The notes: generated by a model not told the origin, from the letters alone. Numbered from the stretch's first letter, positions 34,398 to 45,170 are shown. The stretch is DNA of 64,000 nucleotides from Achatina immaculata (GCA_009760885.1 CM019697.1:32924096-32988095); one strand, 5' to 3'. Translations and numbers: made by a program.

Positions 34398-35298
34398 GTT
34401 GACGAGAGAGAAGATTAGGCAGGCGTTGACGAGAGAGAAGATTAGACAAGCGTTGACGAGAGAGAAGATTAGACAAGCGTTGACGAGAGAGAAGATTAGA
34501 CAGGCGTTGAGGAGACAGAAGATTAGACAGGCGTTCACGAGACAGACGATTAGACAGGCGTTGACGAGACAGAAGATTAGACAGGCGTTGACGAGAGAGA
34601 AGATTAGGCAGGCGTTGACGAGAGAGAAGATTAGACAGGCGTTGACGAGACAGAAGATTAGACAGGCGTTGACGAGAGAGAAGATTAGACAGGCGTTGAC
34701 GAGACAGAAGATTAGACAGGCGTTGACGAGAGAGAAGATTAGACAGGCGTTGACGAGAGAAAAGATTAGACAGGCGTTGACGAGACAGAAGATTAGACAG
34801 GCATTGACGAGAGAGAAGATTAGACAGGAGTTGACGAGGGAGAAGATTAGGCAGGCATTGACGAGAGATAAGATTAGACAGGCGTTGACGAGACAGAAGA
34901 TTAGACAGGCGTTGACGAGAGAGAAGATTAGACAGGCGTTGACGAGAGAAAAGATTAGACAGGCGTTGACGAGACAGAAGATTAGACAGGCATTGACGAG
35001 AGAGAAGATTAGACAGGAGTTGACGAGGGAGAAGATTAGGCAGGCATTGACGAGAGATAAGATTAGACAGGCGTTGACGAGACAGAAGATTAGACAGGCG
35101 TTGACGAGAGAGAAGATTAGACAGGCGTTGACGAGACAGAAAATTAGACAGGCGTTGACGAGACAGAAGATTAGACAGGCGTTGACGAGAGAGACGATTA
35201 GACAGGAGTTGACGAGAGAGAAGATTAGACAGGCGTTGACGAGAGAGAAGATTAGACAGGCGTTGACGAGAGAGAAGATTAGACAGGCGTTGACGAGA
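34398..35298. repeat. 27-bp minisatellite, left half (~33 copies)
   Basis: Unit TTGACGAGAGAGAAGATTAG plus ACAGGCG. The period is a multiple of 3, so a 325-codon plus-strand frame (period REKIRQALT) and a 317-codon minus-strand frame stay open; neither looks like a real protein. A seven-unit (189-bp) block appears twice without a visible difference (34,729-34,917 and 34,918-35,106). The array continues at 40,902 after an interrupting LINE. Confidence 0.95.
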
Positions 35299-35639
35299 AC
35301 GAACGAACGAATGAACGAACATGCTTTATTTTCAAAGGGTTAAAAATTGGGCACGCAAGCCCATCTAACATTCTGCCCTTCATCATACAGCTTTCACTCA
35401 GTCACAGCCATTCAGCAGCTATTAATGAGCATTAATAATCATGAAGACACAATTAAATGATTACATAAATAAATAATAAACATATCTCTTGTCCATACAC
35501 TCCACACTCTTATTTACGCAACAGCATGAAATAAACTTGCATTCTTACATTCATTCAGAACTAAAATTTATAGAAAAGCTGTTAAAAATAGAAAAATCAA
35601 GGCATACTTTAAACTACTTTAGACTATGCTTAGGGAGGC

Positions 35640-36062
35640 ATATAGTCCATATCAAACAGATGTTGACAAAGTCTAAATTTATAAGAACGAATATTACTTG
35701 TAAGTTTTACATAACTTGGTAGAGCATTCCAAAGGTGGGCAGCTGAATAAGAGAAGCTTTTTTTTTAAGATGTCAAGCCTTGGTTTTGGGAGAATACAAT
35801 TGCTTAAGCGTTGACTGTGTTTTGGGTTGGATTTGAACAACGACCACAGATAGGGTGGAGCATTGTGCGATAGAATTTTATGAATTAACTTGGTCTTATT
35901 GAAAAGAAATCTGTTCTTGAGGGGTAGAATATCAAGATGTTTGTCCTTATTTGTAATACATGCTGCACGTTTGTCATCTATAAGCCTTACTGTTCGTTTT
36001 TAAAGTGAATAAATTCTGTTCATTTTTTGACATGGAACAACCATCCCAAACAGGACGAAGAA
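35640..36062 (-). pseudogene. CR1 ORF2 C-terminal remnant
   Basis: The minus strand reads KRTVRLIDDKRAACITNKDK, HLDILPLKNRFLFNKTKLIH and an HNAPPYLWSLF stretch ending near a frameshifted LWNALPSYVK equivalent. This order is typical of the thumb/C-terminal part of CR1-like ORF2. It follows a ~280-bp foreign segment. Confidence 0.7.
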
Positions 36063-36348
36063 ATAGAGAGAGGAGATAAAGTATAGATTCACATGAATAC
36101 TATTTTTAAAAAAAAATTTTTTTTAAGTACTCAGCTGTAAATTGTAAGGTATGACTTGTCCGGCGGTGTGTGTCAGGAACGGATTTAGTAGAACAGTCCT
36201 GTATGTTTTTGTATGATTAAGGCTCACGCCGAAACGTCACAACTTTGTAATCGTTAAGTAATAAAGCTGCTCCTACTTTTTCCTATTTTATACATTCTGG
36301 TATCACAGCTTTACTGCAGTGCTTCGTGTATAGTTATATACTTATACA
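36063..36348. other. Foreign segment replacing the RT core
   Basis: Between the RT fingers (ending at 36,349) and the C-terminal part there is non-coding AT-rich sequence including an A/T-rich palindromic stretch (TTTTTAAAAAAAAATTTTTT type near 36,100-36,124). The palm with the catalytic YADD box should lie here and does not. Confidence 0.55.
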
Positions 36349-36735
36349 CTAATTATTGTGTGTTACAGATTTAAAAAGGGGGTACATTTTTGCAATTTTA
36401 AAATCCTGAGGAAAATGATAATGTGCCATGCACTGATTGTAAATATATGTTAGTGTATCTGTAATTACTGGAGCTGAGTAGCGTAATATCTTGTTGCTGA
36501 TTTCATCAAGTCCTGCTATGTTGTTCTTTAAGGATGAAAGATAATTGTAAACTTGACTAACTGACATGAAAGGAATACTGGACTGCTTTAGATTTGCACA
36601 TTTGCTACATATAAATTTATTTAATTCGCTTAAGTCGCAAGTAGGGGTCGGTATTGAAGATTTTATGATACTGACTTCTTCTCTTAAGTGAGTGCTGAAC
36701 TCTTCACAAGTGGGAACATAATTATAACTCTGCAA
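36349..36735 (-). pseudogene. CR1 ORF2 reverse transcriptase, N-terminal part
   Basis: Contains SSLKNNIAGLDEISNKILRY and HYHFPQDFKIAKMYPLFK, the fingers segment that leads into motif A in CR1-like enzymes (G-L-D-x-I-S-x-x-x-L). It is cut off before the catalytic palm. Confidence 0.85.
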
Positions 36736-36847
36736 GTCAGACCGCTTTCTCTTGTTTGCAAGAATGTTAATTGTTTTCCAGATATACTTACTGTCTGATT
36801 TATTCTGAACTAGTTTCCTAAAGTATTGTTTTTCTTTTCTTGCTTAA

Positions 36848-37177
36848 TTAAATATTGGCTCTATTTCTAACTAATCGGTAGCTAGTGAATTCCTTGTTTT
36901 TGTGGGCCTGATCTCTTTCCCTCATGACTTGCAATATCTCAGGTTTTATCCATGAGGACATCACTTGATGTTTAATTATCACCTCCTTAACAGGAACATG
37001 CTTGTCAAATATATCCCTGAAGGTTTTTATCCAGTATTCCAGGGCCTTATCCGGGTCAGTTAGTTGGTACACATGATCTAGAGGTGCTGCTTGTAACTCT
37101 TTCAGAAATGATTCTAAGCTGAATGTGTTAAAACTTCTAAATGTAATACTGATATGTTTATTTTTGGGAATTTCCAA
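36848..37177 (-). pseudogene. CR1 ORF2 linker between endonuclease and RT
   Basis: A 109-residue stretch with HVPVKEVIIKHQVMSSWIKP followed by a MRERDQAHKNKE region, as found between endonuclease and RT of CR1-like elements. It is separated from the flanking segments by a stop at 37,190 and by a short gap at 36,736-36,847. Confidence 0.8.
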
Positions 37178-37189
37178 GCCATGTCGTGT

Positions 37190-37858
37190 CTATGTGCAAC
37201 AGACCGGATAGTGGTCACTCAGTGATGTGTGAGGGACTTTACATTCTATAACGTTTTCTGGATGAGCTACATATATGTGATCTATTAGTGTGGATGATGT
37301 TTCAGTTGCTCTGGTAAGTTTAGTGATAATTTGGGATAAGTTGTATAATAAAACAGTATCATTCCATGTACCATCTGTTTGTCTGTAATTAATATTGAAA
37401 TCACCAAGAACAATTATATCCTTTAAATTAAAAGGCAAAACATAATCCATCATACTTGTAAAGTGATCATACCACGATGCTGTTGCATTTGGATTGCGAT
37501 ACAGAAACCCGATTAAGATTGGGTTCTGTTTTGGAAGTCTGATTTCCAACCACATACATTCAATATCAGGTGTCTCAAGGTCTGTTCTACGGAAAGAGTG
37601 TATGGCTGTGGTGACATATACAACTATTCCTGTCTCAAGTTTCCTAGTAGGGTCACGTCGAAGTAAATTATAACCATCTATCCTAATGACTTCATCAGTT
37701 ATGTTTTTATTTAGACGACTTTCTGAAAAGCCAAAGACATGGAAGTTATGATTAACTATATTAGTTGCCTCAGAAAGTTTCCCTAGCAGGTGATAAATGT
37801 TTAAATGACCAATTCTAAGACCATCCTTTCGTAGCCACTCATCAACTATCTGGGCCAT
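37190..37858 (-). pseudogene. CR1 ORF2 APE-like endonuclease
   Basis: A 222-residue open frame starting at an ATG at 37,858. APE-type endonuclease motifs in order: LRIGHLNIYHLLGK (first catalytic Asn region), FSESRLNKN (the usual catalytic Glu), GFLYRNPNA, DIIVLGDFNINY (catalytic Asp and Asn) and SLSDHYPVCC (SDHxP with the catalytic His). All usual active-site motifs are present, so the domain by itself is well preserved. It nicks target DNA in the family. The start fits the beginning of ORF2, 146 bp after the ORF1 stop at 38,004. A stop ends it where the RT linker should continue. Confidence 0.9.
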
Positions 37859-38003
37859 TTTCTACAACTAGTAAACTGTTATGGTAAAATTACAATGATA
37901 ATTAATTGAATGACAAGATATTTAATGAAATTTTACAGTTCCTATTGTCTGAACATCGGTGAGATGTGTTGCTTGTGGATGACAGACATCATGAAGGCTT
38001 GGC

Positions 38004-38243
38004 TTAAAGCTGCTGGGCTGAACTGGTGAGATAATGTAAATCTTGATTTAACTGCGGTGTGTGTGGTAGATTCTGGGTTGTGTTAGCACTCGTTTGCCTG
38101 GATGGTTGGGGCTGCCGAGATGGAAGGGGTGGGAACATGGAGTTACATGAAGAGGATGAGTCATATGGAGAGGATAAAGGAGCTGGAGTTGGAGTTGGTA
38201 TGGGGGCAAGTGGCGAGGTTTTGGAGGACACAGGAGATTGCAT
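38004..38243 (-). pseudogene. CR1 ORF1 C-terminal segment
   Basis: Pro/Ser/Gln-rich tail (PIPTPTPAPLSSPYDSSSSC) ending at 38,004 ahead of ORF2. It is in the same minus-strand frame as the esterase at 39,618-40,103, from which it is separated by the 33-bp array. Confidence 0.6.
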
Positions 38244-38296
38244 AATCAGAGGAAAGGTCGTACCCGGTTTGTTCTGTGTTTTTACCTGCTCTCCCT

Positions 38297-39477
38297 ACTT
38301 TATGCTGTCTGACTGTGGCACTCTGTCCTGCTTTATGCTGTCTGACTGTGGCACTCTGTCCTGCTTTATGCTGTCTGACTGTGGCACTCTGTCCTGCTTT
38401 ATGCTGTCTGACTGTGGCACTCTGTCCTGCTTTATGCTGTCTGACTGTGGCACTCTGTCCTGCTTTATGCTGTCTGACTGTGGCACTCTGTCCTGCTTTA
38501 TGCTGTCTGACTGTGGCACTCTGTCCTGCTTTATGCTGTCTGACTGTGGCACTCTGTCCTGCTTTATGCTGTCTGACTGTGGCACTCTGTCCTGCTTTAT
38601 GCTGTCTGACGGTGGCACTCTGTCCTGCTTTATGCTGTCTGACGGTGGCACTCTGTCCTGCTTTATGCTGTCTGACTGTGGCACTCTGTCCTGCTTTATG
38701 CTGTCTGACGGTGGTACTCTGTCCTGCTTTATGCTGTCTGACTGTGGCACTCTGTCCTGCTTTATGCTGTCTGACGGTGGCACTCTGTCCTGCTTTATGC
38801 TGTCTGACGGTGGCACTCTGTCCTGCTTTATGCTGTCTGACTGTGGCATTCTGTCCTGCTTTATGCTGTCTGACGGTGGCACTCTCTCCTGCTTTATGCT
38901 GTCTGACTGTGGCACTCTGTCCTGCTTTATGCTGTCTGACGGTGGCACTCTGTCCTACTTTATGCTGTCTAACTGTGGCACTCTGTCCTGCTTTATGGTG
39001 TCTGACGGTGGCACTCTGTCCTGCTTTATGCTGTCTGACTGTGGCACTCTGTCCTGCTTTATGCTGTCTGACTGTGGCACTCTGTCCTGCTTTATGCTGT
39101 CTGACGGTGGCACTCTGTCCTGCTTTATGCTGTCTGACTGTGGCACTCTGTCCTGCTTTATGCTGTCTGACTGTGGCACTCTGTCCTGCTTTATGCTGTC
39201 TGACTGTGGCACTCTGTCCTGCTTTATGCTGTCTGACGGTGGCACTCTGTCCTGCTTTATGCTGTCTGACGGTGGCACTCTGTCCTGCTTTATGCTGTCT
39301 GACGGTGGCACTCTGTCCTGCTTTATGCTGTCTGACGGTGGCAATCTGTCCTGCTTTATGCTGTCTGACTGTGGCACTCTGTCCTGCTTTATGCTGTGGC
39401 ACTCTGTCCTGCTTTATGCTGTCTGACTGTGGCACTCTGTCCTGCTTTATGCTGTCTGATGGTGGCAATCTGTCCTG
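38297..39477. repeat. 33-bp minisatellite inside CR1 ORF1 (~36 copies)
   Basis: Unit CTGTGGCACTCTGTCCTGCT plus TTATGCTGTCTGA, with a C/G alternation (GACTGTGG versus GACGGTGG) scattered along the array. In the LINE's direction it reads DSIKQDRVPQS repeated. All frames are free of stops for hundreds of codons because 33 is a multiple of 3. One unit is shortened near 39,390-39,410 and shifts the frame. Confidence 0.95.
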
Positions 39478-39617
39478 CTGTGTTCTAGCAGAGTACTTGA
39501 TATTTTTAGCTAGTATGCTAGTATCGATCTTGTTTGTGTGAATCTGGTCACGATAAAGTTTTTTCTTAGGAGCTCCAGACTCTGAAGAGAAGAACGAGGT
39601 GTTATCGATGAAACTTA

Positions 39618-40103
39618 AGTTGTTTTATTGGCACAGTGTGCTGAGAACTCTGTTGTTGTTGTATGCCAAGCGACGCCCAGCACCAGAGCAAGCAGGTATG
39701 ATTGAGGATATGAAGATTGACGTGCTTGGAAATTTCTGTATGTCGATATCAGGACATGAAGATCGTAGGGTCTGAGAGTCAAACCATTCATGCTGTCGTT
39801 GATACCAACATGAACTGTCGTCCTCATGATCTTTGGGTCGACGTTCAAGCTTCTCAGTGTTCCCATTATTTTCATGATACCGGCCCCTGGTACCGGAATC
39901 ACTGAGACTGTGTCCTCCGCCGAGATGGACAACAGGTCAGCATATATTCCTTTCATTAGGGAGTCTCCAATCACCAGATGACTTGTGTTTTCTTTGATGT
40001 GGAAGTTGTGCTGGAGATTAGGGTGGTGCTGGTGGTGATTTCGATGTGGAGATTGCTGAGAGGAACGCTTGTGTACCATGCCTGATTTTAGTGATTTAGG
40101 CAC
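39618..40103 (-). pseudogene. CR1 ORF1 esterase-like domain
   Basis: The minus-strand frame carries SHLVIGDSLMKGIYADLL, a VPGAGIMKI stretch and HVGINDSMNG. These are the GDS, G-x-x and G-x-N-D blocks of SGNH-type esterases found in ORF1 of many CR1-like LINEs. A later His-containing block expected for the full catalytic set is not seen before the stop at 39,615. It is preceded (40,192-40,480) by a coiled-coil-type segment (EENKSMKCLIDLM) in another frame. Confidence 0.75.
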
Positions 40104-40898
40104 CTGCTGACTACTTGATGATGAGCTGTCCTGCAGAACTTCAAACTTGTTGCTATGTGTACATCGATAGGATGCATTGTGTTAGGTTCTTTCAGCTCTT
40201 CTGATGAGTCCTTACTGCACTGTCTGGGTGTAAGCTTAAGTTCCTGCCCAGATTTGTTTGAAGTGCTGGGGACGATGGCTCAGGTAGTGATTTTGTCTCC
40301 TGATCTGGGTCACTTTCATGTGCAGAAACTTTCTGGGTGCTTTTTTCTTGAATACTATTTTGGCCAAGAGTTTCTGACCGCATCAAATCGATAAGACATT
40401 TCATGCTTTTGTTTTCTTCTCTGAGAGTCATGATTTCTCTCCTGAGATTATCATTTTCACTGTTTTATTTCAGCAGTCTTTACCAACTCCTTGATAGCAT
40501 TTATTACATCCCGGCTAAAAGGAATTGATTACCTTTCGCCAGAAGTTGAAGCTTCCAGAGAACTTCTATCGTCAAGTGACTCTGGACAACTGTGGTTTGT
40601 GATTACACGTGAATGTAGTAAGTGGACCAGGAGATTTGGTACCTTGTGATTCCAGCACAAGGGGAGTTACATGCTGCCCTGTGTGGTCGTCGGTATGTGC
40701 AGGTGTCGACTCTGATATGACTGCTCCTGCATGTTCGGTGTCAGTTTTGTTCTCAAGACAAGCTTCTGGTACTTCAAGCGTGCTGTCCTGACAGTCACTT
40801 ACTGCTAGAAGAGTGTCTTGCGCATGACGCAGGTTAGATGTTATTTCCGTCCTGGTAGTTGACTCTTGTAAAAGACTAACTCATCAGACAACCAGGAA
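40104..40898 (-). pseudogene. CR1 ORF1 N-terminal region and 5' end
   Basis: Frame-broken sequence with an EEN/LREE coiled-coil-like stretch and Thr/Ser-rich upstream parts. The 5' boundary is set by the minisatellite re-entry at 40,902. Confidence 0.5.
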
Positions 40899-40901
40899 TC
40901 A

Positions 40902-41613
40902 ACAGGCGTTGACGAGAGAGAAGATTAGGCAGGCATTGACGAGAGAGAAGATTAGACAGGCATTGACAAGCGAGAAGATTAGACAGGCATTGACAAGAGA
41001 GAAGATTAGACAGGCACTGACAAGAGAGAAGATTAGACAGGCATTGACGAGAGAGAAGATTAGGCAGGCATTGACGAGAGAGAAGATTAGACAGGCATTG
41101 ACAAGCGAGAAGATTAGACAGGCATTGACAAGAGAGAAGATTAGACAGGCACTGACAAGAGAGAAGATTAGACAGGCATTGACAAGAGAGAAGATTAGAC
41201 AGGCATTGACAAGAGAGAAGATTAGACAGGCACTGACAAGAGAGAAGATTAGACAGGCATTGACAAGAGAGAAGATTAGACAGGCATTGACAAGAGAGAA
41301 GATTAGACAGGCATTGACAAGAGAAGATTAGACAGGCATTGACAAGAGAGAAGATTAGACAGGCACTGACAAGAGAGAAGATTAGACAGGCATTGACAAG
41401 AGAGAAGATTAGACAGGCATTGACAAGAGAGAAGATTAGACAGGCATTGACAAGAGAGAAGATTAGACAGGCATTGACAAGAGAGAAGATTAGACAGGCG
41501 TTGACGAGAGAGAAGATTAGACAGGCATTGACGAGAGAGAAGATTAGACAGGCATTGACGAGAGAGAAGATTAGACAGGCATTGACAAGAGAGAAGATTA
41601 GACAGGCACTGAC
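40902..41613. repeat. 27-bp minisatellite, right half (~26 copies)
   Basis: Same 27-bp unit as 34,398-35,298, dominated here by TTGACAAGAGAG variants. A five-unit (135-bp) block with a GACAAGCGAG marker is duplicated at its left end (about 40,928-41,062 and 41,063-41,197). One unit near 41,322 lacks 4 bp. Confidence 0.95.
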
Positions 41614-41645
41614 GGTTTCGCCATCAGAAGCGTTTTTTTTTTTTT

Positions 41646-41830
41646 GAGGGTGTAAGATAGCGAAGTTCATTAGTGCGCTGTTCTCTCTTGGCTAGATGAC
41701 TGCTCATCCTATCAGAGACCATGGTTCAAATCCCACGCAATTCTCTTGTCATTTTTCTTTCCCTCACGTATTTTAACGATTTTTCGAGGTCTAACCATAG
41801 AACACTGCGTTATGTTACTTTAGAACATGT
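41646..41830 (+). mobile_element. tRNA-derived SINE
   Basis: Head GGGTGTAAGATAGCGAAGTT, B box GGTTCAAATCC at about 41,722-41,732, tail TTTTCGAGGTCTAACCATAG then ACTGCGTTATGTTACTTTA. Related to 10,721 and 47,931. Confidence 0.75.
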
Positions 41831-42035
41831 CCTCAGAAGAAGCGGAAGGGATGCCCTAGAACACGAGCCATTTACAACCAACACAGTATTGGTATTCTAT
41901 CAGCCAAAACACTAAAGGACCTCCTGATATCGAATGCAGAACACGCATGCGCGTGTCCCGAGTGTAATGAAGCACCCCTCCGACCCCCCCCCCCCCCGAC
42001 CATGAGCAGAGCTACGTCACATCCAGCATCTCTTT
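41831..42035. other. Unassigned sequence with C-run
   Basis: C12 near 41,985-41,997. No gene. Confidence 0.4.
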
Positions 42036-42423
42036 AGCGTGCAGATGATACAGCACTAAGAGTCAAAAAAATTATACGAGTCTATAGAAATTATTAGATA
42101 ATAGTAAAAGAAAGTGACAAGAAAGAATTCACCCTAAATAGCAATAAAACGAGCAAGGAAAGGAGCAGATGTAGGAAGTGATCACAACCTTCTGGTAGCA
42201 AAAATAAAACTAAAATTAAGGAAAGCCAAAATCGGAGAACACAGAAAGATACATTTTGCTACAAGAAAACTGATAGACCAGCAAACAAGAAATGAATTCT
42301 CAATAGTATTTAAGAACCGCTTCAGTGTCCTACACTCACCTGGGCAAGAGCAGAAAAAAAGGCGAAGGACAGGCATTTGTGGAAAACCCTTGCGGAAGCC
42401 CCATGTGCCCTGGGCACTTAAGG

Positions 42424-42467
<44 letters not shown>

Positions 42468-42985
42468 AATAAAACAGAAACAGTGGTCATATCACGAAAG
42501 ACGAGCCCACCCACAAACCCCATAATGCAATGTTACAGGACAAGAAATAACCTCGAGACAAGCGCATACATTTAAATATCTGGGCACCCATGTAACATCA
42601 GATGGGAAATGTAGGTCTGAAATCAAGAACAGAATATGCTAAACCAAAACAGCTTTCTAACGAATGAAAGTATCTTGTGCAACTCATCCCTGTCAGTGAA
42701 CATTAGAAAAAAAGAGTACTGAAATCCTACGCTGAACTTACAGTGCTCTATGGAAGAGAATCTTTGACAATGAACAGATGGATGCAAAGATCACTAGAGG
42801 CAAGAGAGCTGCGGTTTCTTAGAAGAATCTTAAGAATACCAAGGACAGCTAAAACGACAAACAGGAAATGCCTAACAAAAGCAAATGTAGAAAAGAACCT
42901 AATTAAAACCATAAGAAAAAGACATCCATCATTCATTGGACATGTAATGGGAAGGAAAGATAAATGGTCATATCATTTATAACAA
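42036..42985 (+). mobile_element. LINE fragment (family G), scrambled and interrupted
   Basis: Begins with an ADDTALR string (catalytic ADD box) and then an endonuclease-like GADVGSDHNLLVAKIKLKL. It is interrupted at 42,353-42,466 and resumes with a VLYGRESLTMNRWM stretch, ELRFLRRILRIPRTAKTTNR and RKRHPSFIGHVMGRKD (42,743-42,982). The out-of-order ADD box shows rearrangement. Related fragments: 48,248-48,425 and 51,328-52,112. Confidence 0.75.
42353..42466 (+). repeat. Module shared with the 16.6-kb hAT MITE, ending in (AG)n
   Basis: AAGGACAGGCATTTGTGGAA, CCCCATGTGCCCTGGGCAC, AAGGTTCAGAG then (AG)n to 42,466: the same as the doubled module at 16,706-16,918. Its own termini are not clear. Confidence 0.75.
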
Positions 42986-43254
42986 ACAAACAAACAAATA
43001 AACAAAAACAGGGAAAGAAGAGAAAGATAATTATATAGTTTAAAGCGATGACAAAAGAAAATGTCAAGAACTGTGCGGATTGAAAATGTCAAGGTCACAG
43101 GCTATAGAGAATCATGACCGACAAAACCTACCGCTGTAGTACCTGATGATATTGATAACTAATGATGATAACGACGACGAAATAAACCATCGAGCTCAAT
43201 CAACAAGCCTGTTTGTCCTCACGACACTGGGAGGAATATGAAGCAGGAGACCAG
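42986..43254. other. Unassigned sequence
   Basis: (AAAC)n-like near 42,983-43,007. No gene. Confidence 0.4.
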
Positions 43255-43585
43255 TATAATATCTTTAAATATGAGTTGCATGGTATTAAAAGAAGGCTGG
43301 CTGGTAAAGAGGATTAAAGAGAGAAAACTTAAATATTTTGGACACATTAAACGTCATGATAATTTAGAGAAGACCATATTGGAAGGATACATAATGGGAA
43401 AAAGAAAAAGAAGAAGACCAAAACGAAGATGGCTGCAAGAAATCGTTGACGATCTGCAAATGGACGCAGCAGCAGCAGGCCATCTTGCTCACAACCGAGA
43501 GGCCTACAGGAGTGCTGTTTGGGAGGCAAAGTTCCGCAAGGGACATGCAAATGAATTCATGAATGAATAGTATTAAATGCATAAA
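43255..43585 (+). mobile_element. RTE-like LINE 3' end (family B) with (GAAT)n tail
   Basis: Reads ERKLKYFGHIKRHDNLEKTI, KRRRPKRRWLQEIVDDLQMD and AHNREAYRSAVWEAKFRKGH, the C-terminus of an RTE-like ORF2, with the frame reaching the last residues. It ends in GAATTCATGAATGAATAG. Related copies: 48,070-48,225, 58,200-58,690 and 60,190-60,866. Confidence 0.85.
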
Positions 43586-43852
43586 TATCCTCATTTATCC
43601 TAAAAAAATCCTATCTCTGACGATGCTATCCCAACATTCATGTTTCGGCAGTAGCTGATTCGAGATCAAACCAGAGTAAACTACACTTGCTCATGTTTGC
43701 ACATCTCCTATTGCTAATTCTACTATCGCCTCACCCACAAAGAAGCCCATCCTGGGTAAGAGTTACCCTGATAATTCTAGCCCTCGTTCGGCAGAACTCT
43801 CCTCCTCCTCCTAGACAAGACTATAGGCTTCTGTTAACGACATCACGGACGT
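43586..43852. other. Unassigned sequence
   Basis: No feature seen. Confidence 0.4.
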
Positions 43853-44487
43853 GAAATAGGTTGGGATCACATAAGTTATACATGAAAGATAACACAGGTG
43901 AAATAGGTTGGGATCACAAGTTATACATGAAAGATAACACAGGTGAAATAGGTTGGGATCACAAGTTACACATGAAAGATAACACAGGTGAAATAGGTTG
44001 GGATCACAAGTTACACATGAAAGATAACATAGGTGAAACAGGTTGGGATCACAAGTTATACATGAAAGATAACATAGGTGAAACAGGTTGGGATCACAAG
44101 TTATACATGAAAGATAACATAGGTGAAATAGGTTGGGATCACACAAGTTATACATGAAAGATAACACAGGTGAAACAGGTTGGGATCACAAGTTATACAT
44201 GAAAGATAACACAGGTGAAATAGGTTGGGATCACAAGTTATACATGAAATATAACACAGGTGAAATATGTTGGGATCACAAGTTATACATGAAATATAAC
44301 ACATGTGAAATAGGTTGGGATCACAAGTTATACATGAAAGATAACGCAGGTGAAATAGGTTGGGATCACAAGTTAGACATGAAGTATAACACAGGTGAAA
44401 TAGGTTGGGATCACAAGTTACACATGAAATATAACACAGGTGAAATATGTTGGGATCACAAGTTATACATGAAAGATAACACAGCAC
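43853..44487. repeat. 45-bp minisatellite, 14 copies
   Basis: Unit GATAACACAGGTGAAATAGG plus TTGGGATCACAAGTTATACATGAAA (shown in parts). Frames are open on both strands (plus period GWDHKLYMKDNTGEI; minus CDPNLFHLCYLSCIT). A 2-bp insertion (ACACAAG) near 43,870 and 44,141 shifts the frames, which argues against selection on a protein. Confidence 0.95.
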
Positions 44488-44689
44488 ACAAGCCAGGGGA
44501 GCAGCAATTTACTTGTATGAAAGAAAATGATTGTCTTTAACAAGTTCGGATAGTTTTTCTTTCGTGAGCACAGAGTTCCTCGGCAGAAAATTCTTACAAG
44601 GAACTTGAAGATTTACGGGCCTAACACAGTATCCCCAATATGCCTTAATGCCATGGAAAGTGGAAGTTTACCTTATATATATGATAGGC
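44488..44689. other. Unassigned sequence
   Basis: No feature seen. Confidence 0.4.
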
Positions 44690-44900
44690 CCGTATTTCCA
44701 AGACCTTTGGCTTATGAAAGTGTGATGTGGTCAGTATCACGCCTGGTCGCATTTGCCTTCCCTGGTACCTATTTTTAGAGGCTGGGTAGATCCCGGGGCC
44801 TTTTTGGTGTGTACCAGAAAGTGTACCCACTTCTGGGACTGAAACCTGTACCACCGGATTAGTAAATCGTGCCCCTGACAACTCAGCTAACCAGGCCGTC
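44690..44900 (-). mobile_element. tRNA-derived SINE
   Basis: On the minus strand the head has an A box (TGGTTAGCTGAGTTG) and a B-box-like GGTTTCAGTCC. The body has CCCAGCCTCTAAAAATAGGTACC, shared with 244-440. An (AT)n lies at the 5' side (44,900-44,930). Confidence 0.6.
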
Positions 44901-44901
44901 C

Positions 44902-44933
<32 letters not shown>

Positions 44934-45067
44934 AGGCGGCCATCACAAATCAAGAAATGATACCCTTTTATTTTATATTTTGTGAAACCAAAGTAGAAAT
45001 ATTGTCTGCACGTTGTTCAGCCGGTTCTACACTTAACCCTTTGACTACTAATTTATTCTGGAAGCGT

Positions 45068-45114
45068 TTAAGCATCATCCATCCATCCATCCATCCATCC
45101 ATCCATCCATCATA

Positions 45115-45170
<56 letters not shown>

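Larger units (their letters stand above)
35299..40901 (-). mobile_element. CR1-like LINE inserted into the 27-bp minisatellite
   Basis: A 5.6-kb minus-strand non-LTR element: ORF1 (about 40,600-38,004), ORF2 (37,858 to about 35,640), 3' UTR and a (GTTC/ATTC)n tail at 35,299-35,320. The 3' sequence recurs at 28,143-28,260. The 16 bp ACAGGCGTTGACGAGA precede the tail on the left (35,283-35,298) and follow the 5' end on the right (40,902-40,917), a target-site duplication expected of target-primed reverse transcription. The copy is dead: ORF1 is interrupted and carries a large minisatellite, and the RT core in ORF2 is missing. Esterase ORF1 plus APE-type ORF2 without RNase H fits the CR1/L2 group; the exact clade is an inference. 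Confidence 0.85.

Noticed and set aside
34366..35343. 325-codon open frame of REKIRQALT repeats
   Set aside because: Stays open only because the 27-bp period is a multiple of 3; an equally long frame exists on the other strand, and the array is a minisatellite split by a LINE.
38059..39541. Three or more overlapping 400-codon frames (Cys-rich on plus, SIKQDRVP on minus)
   Set aside because: Product of the 33-bp minisatellite. Only the minus-strand phase can have a history as CR1 ORF1, and it is shifted by indels.
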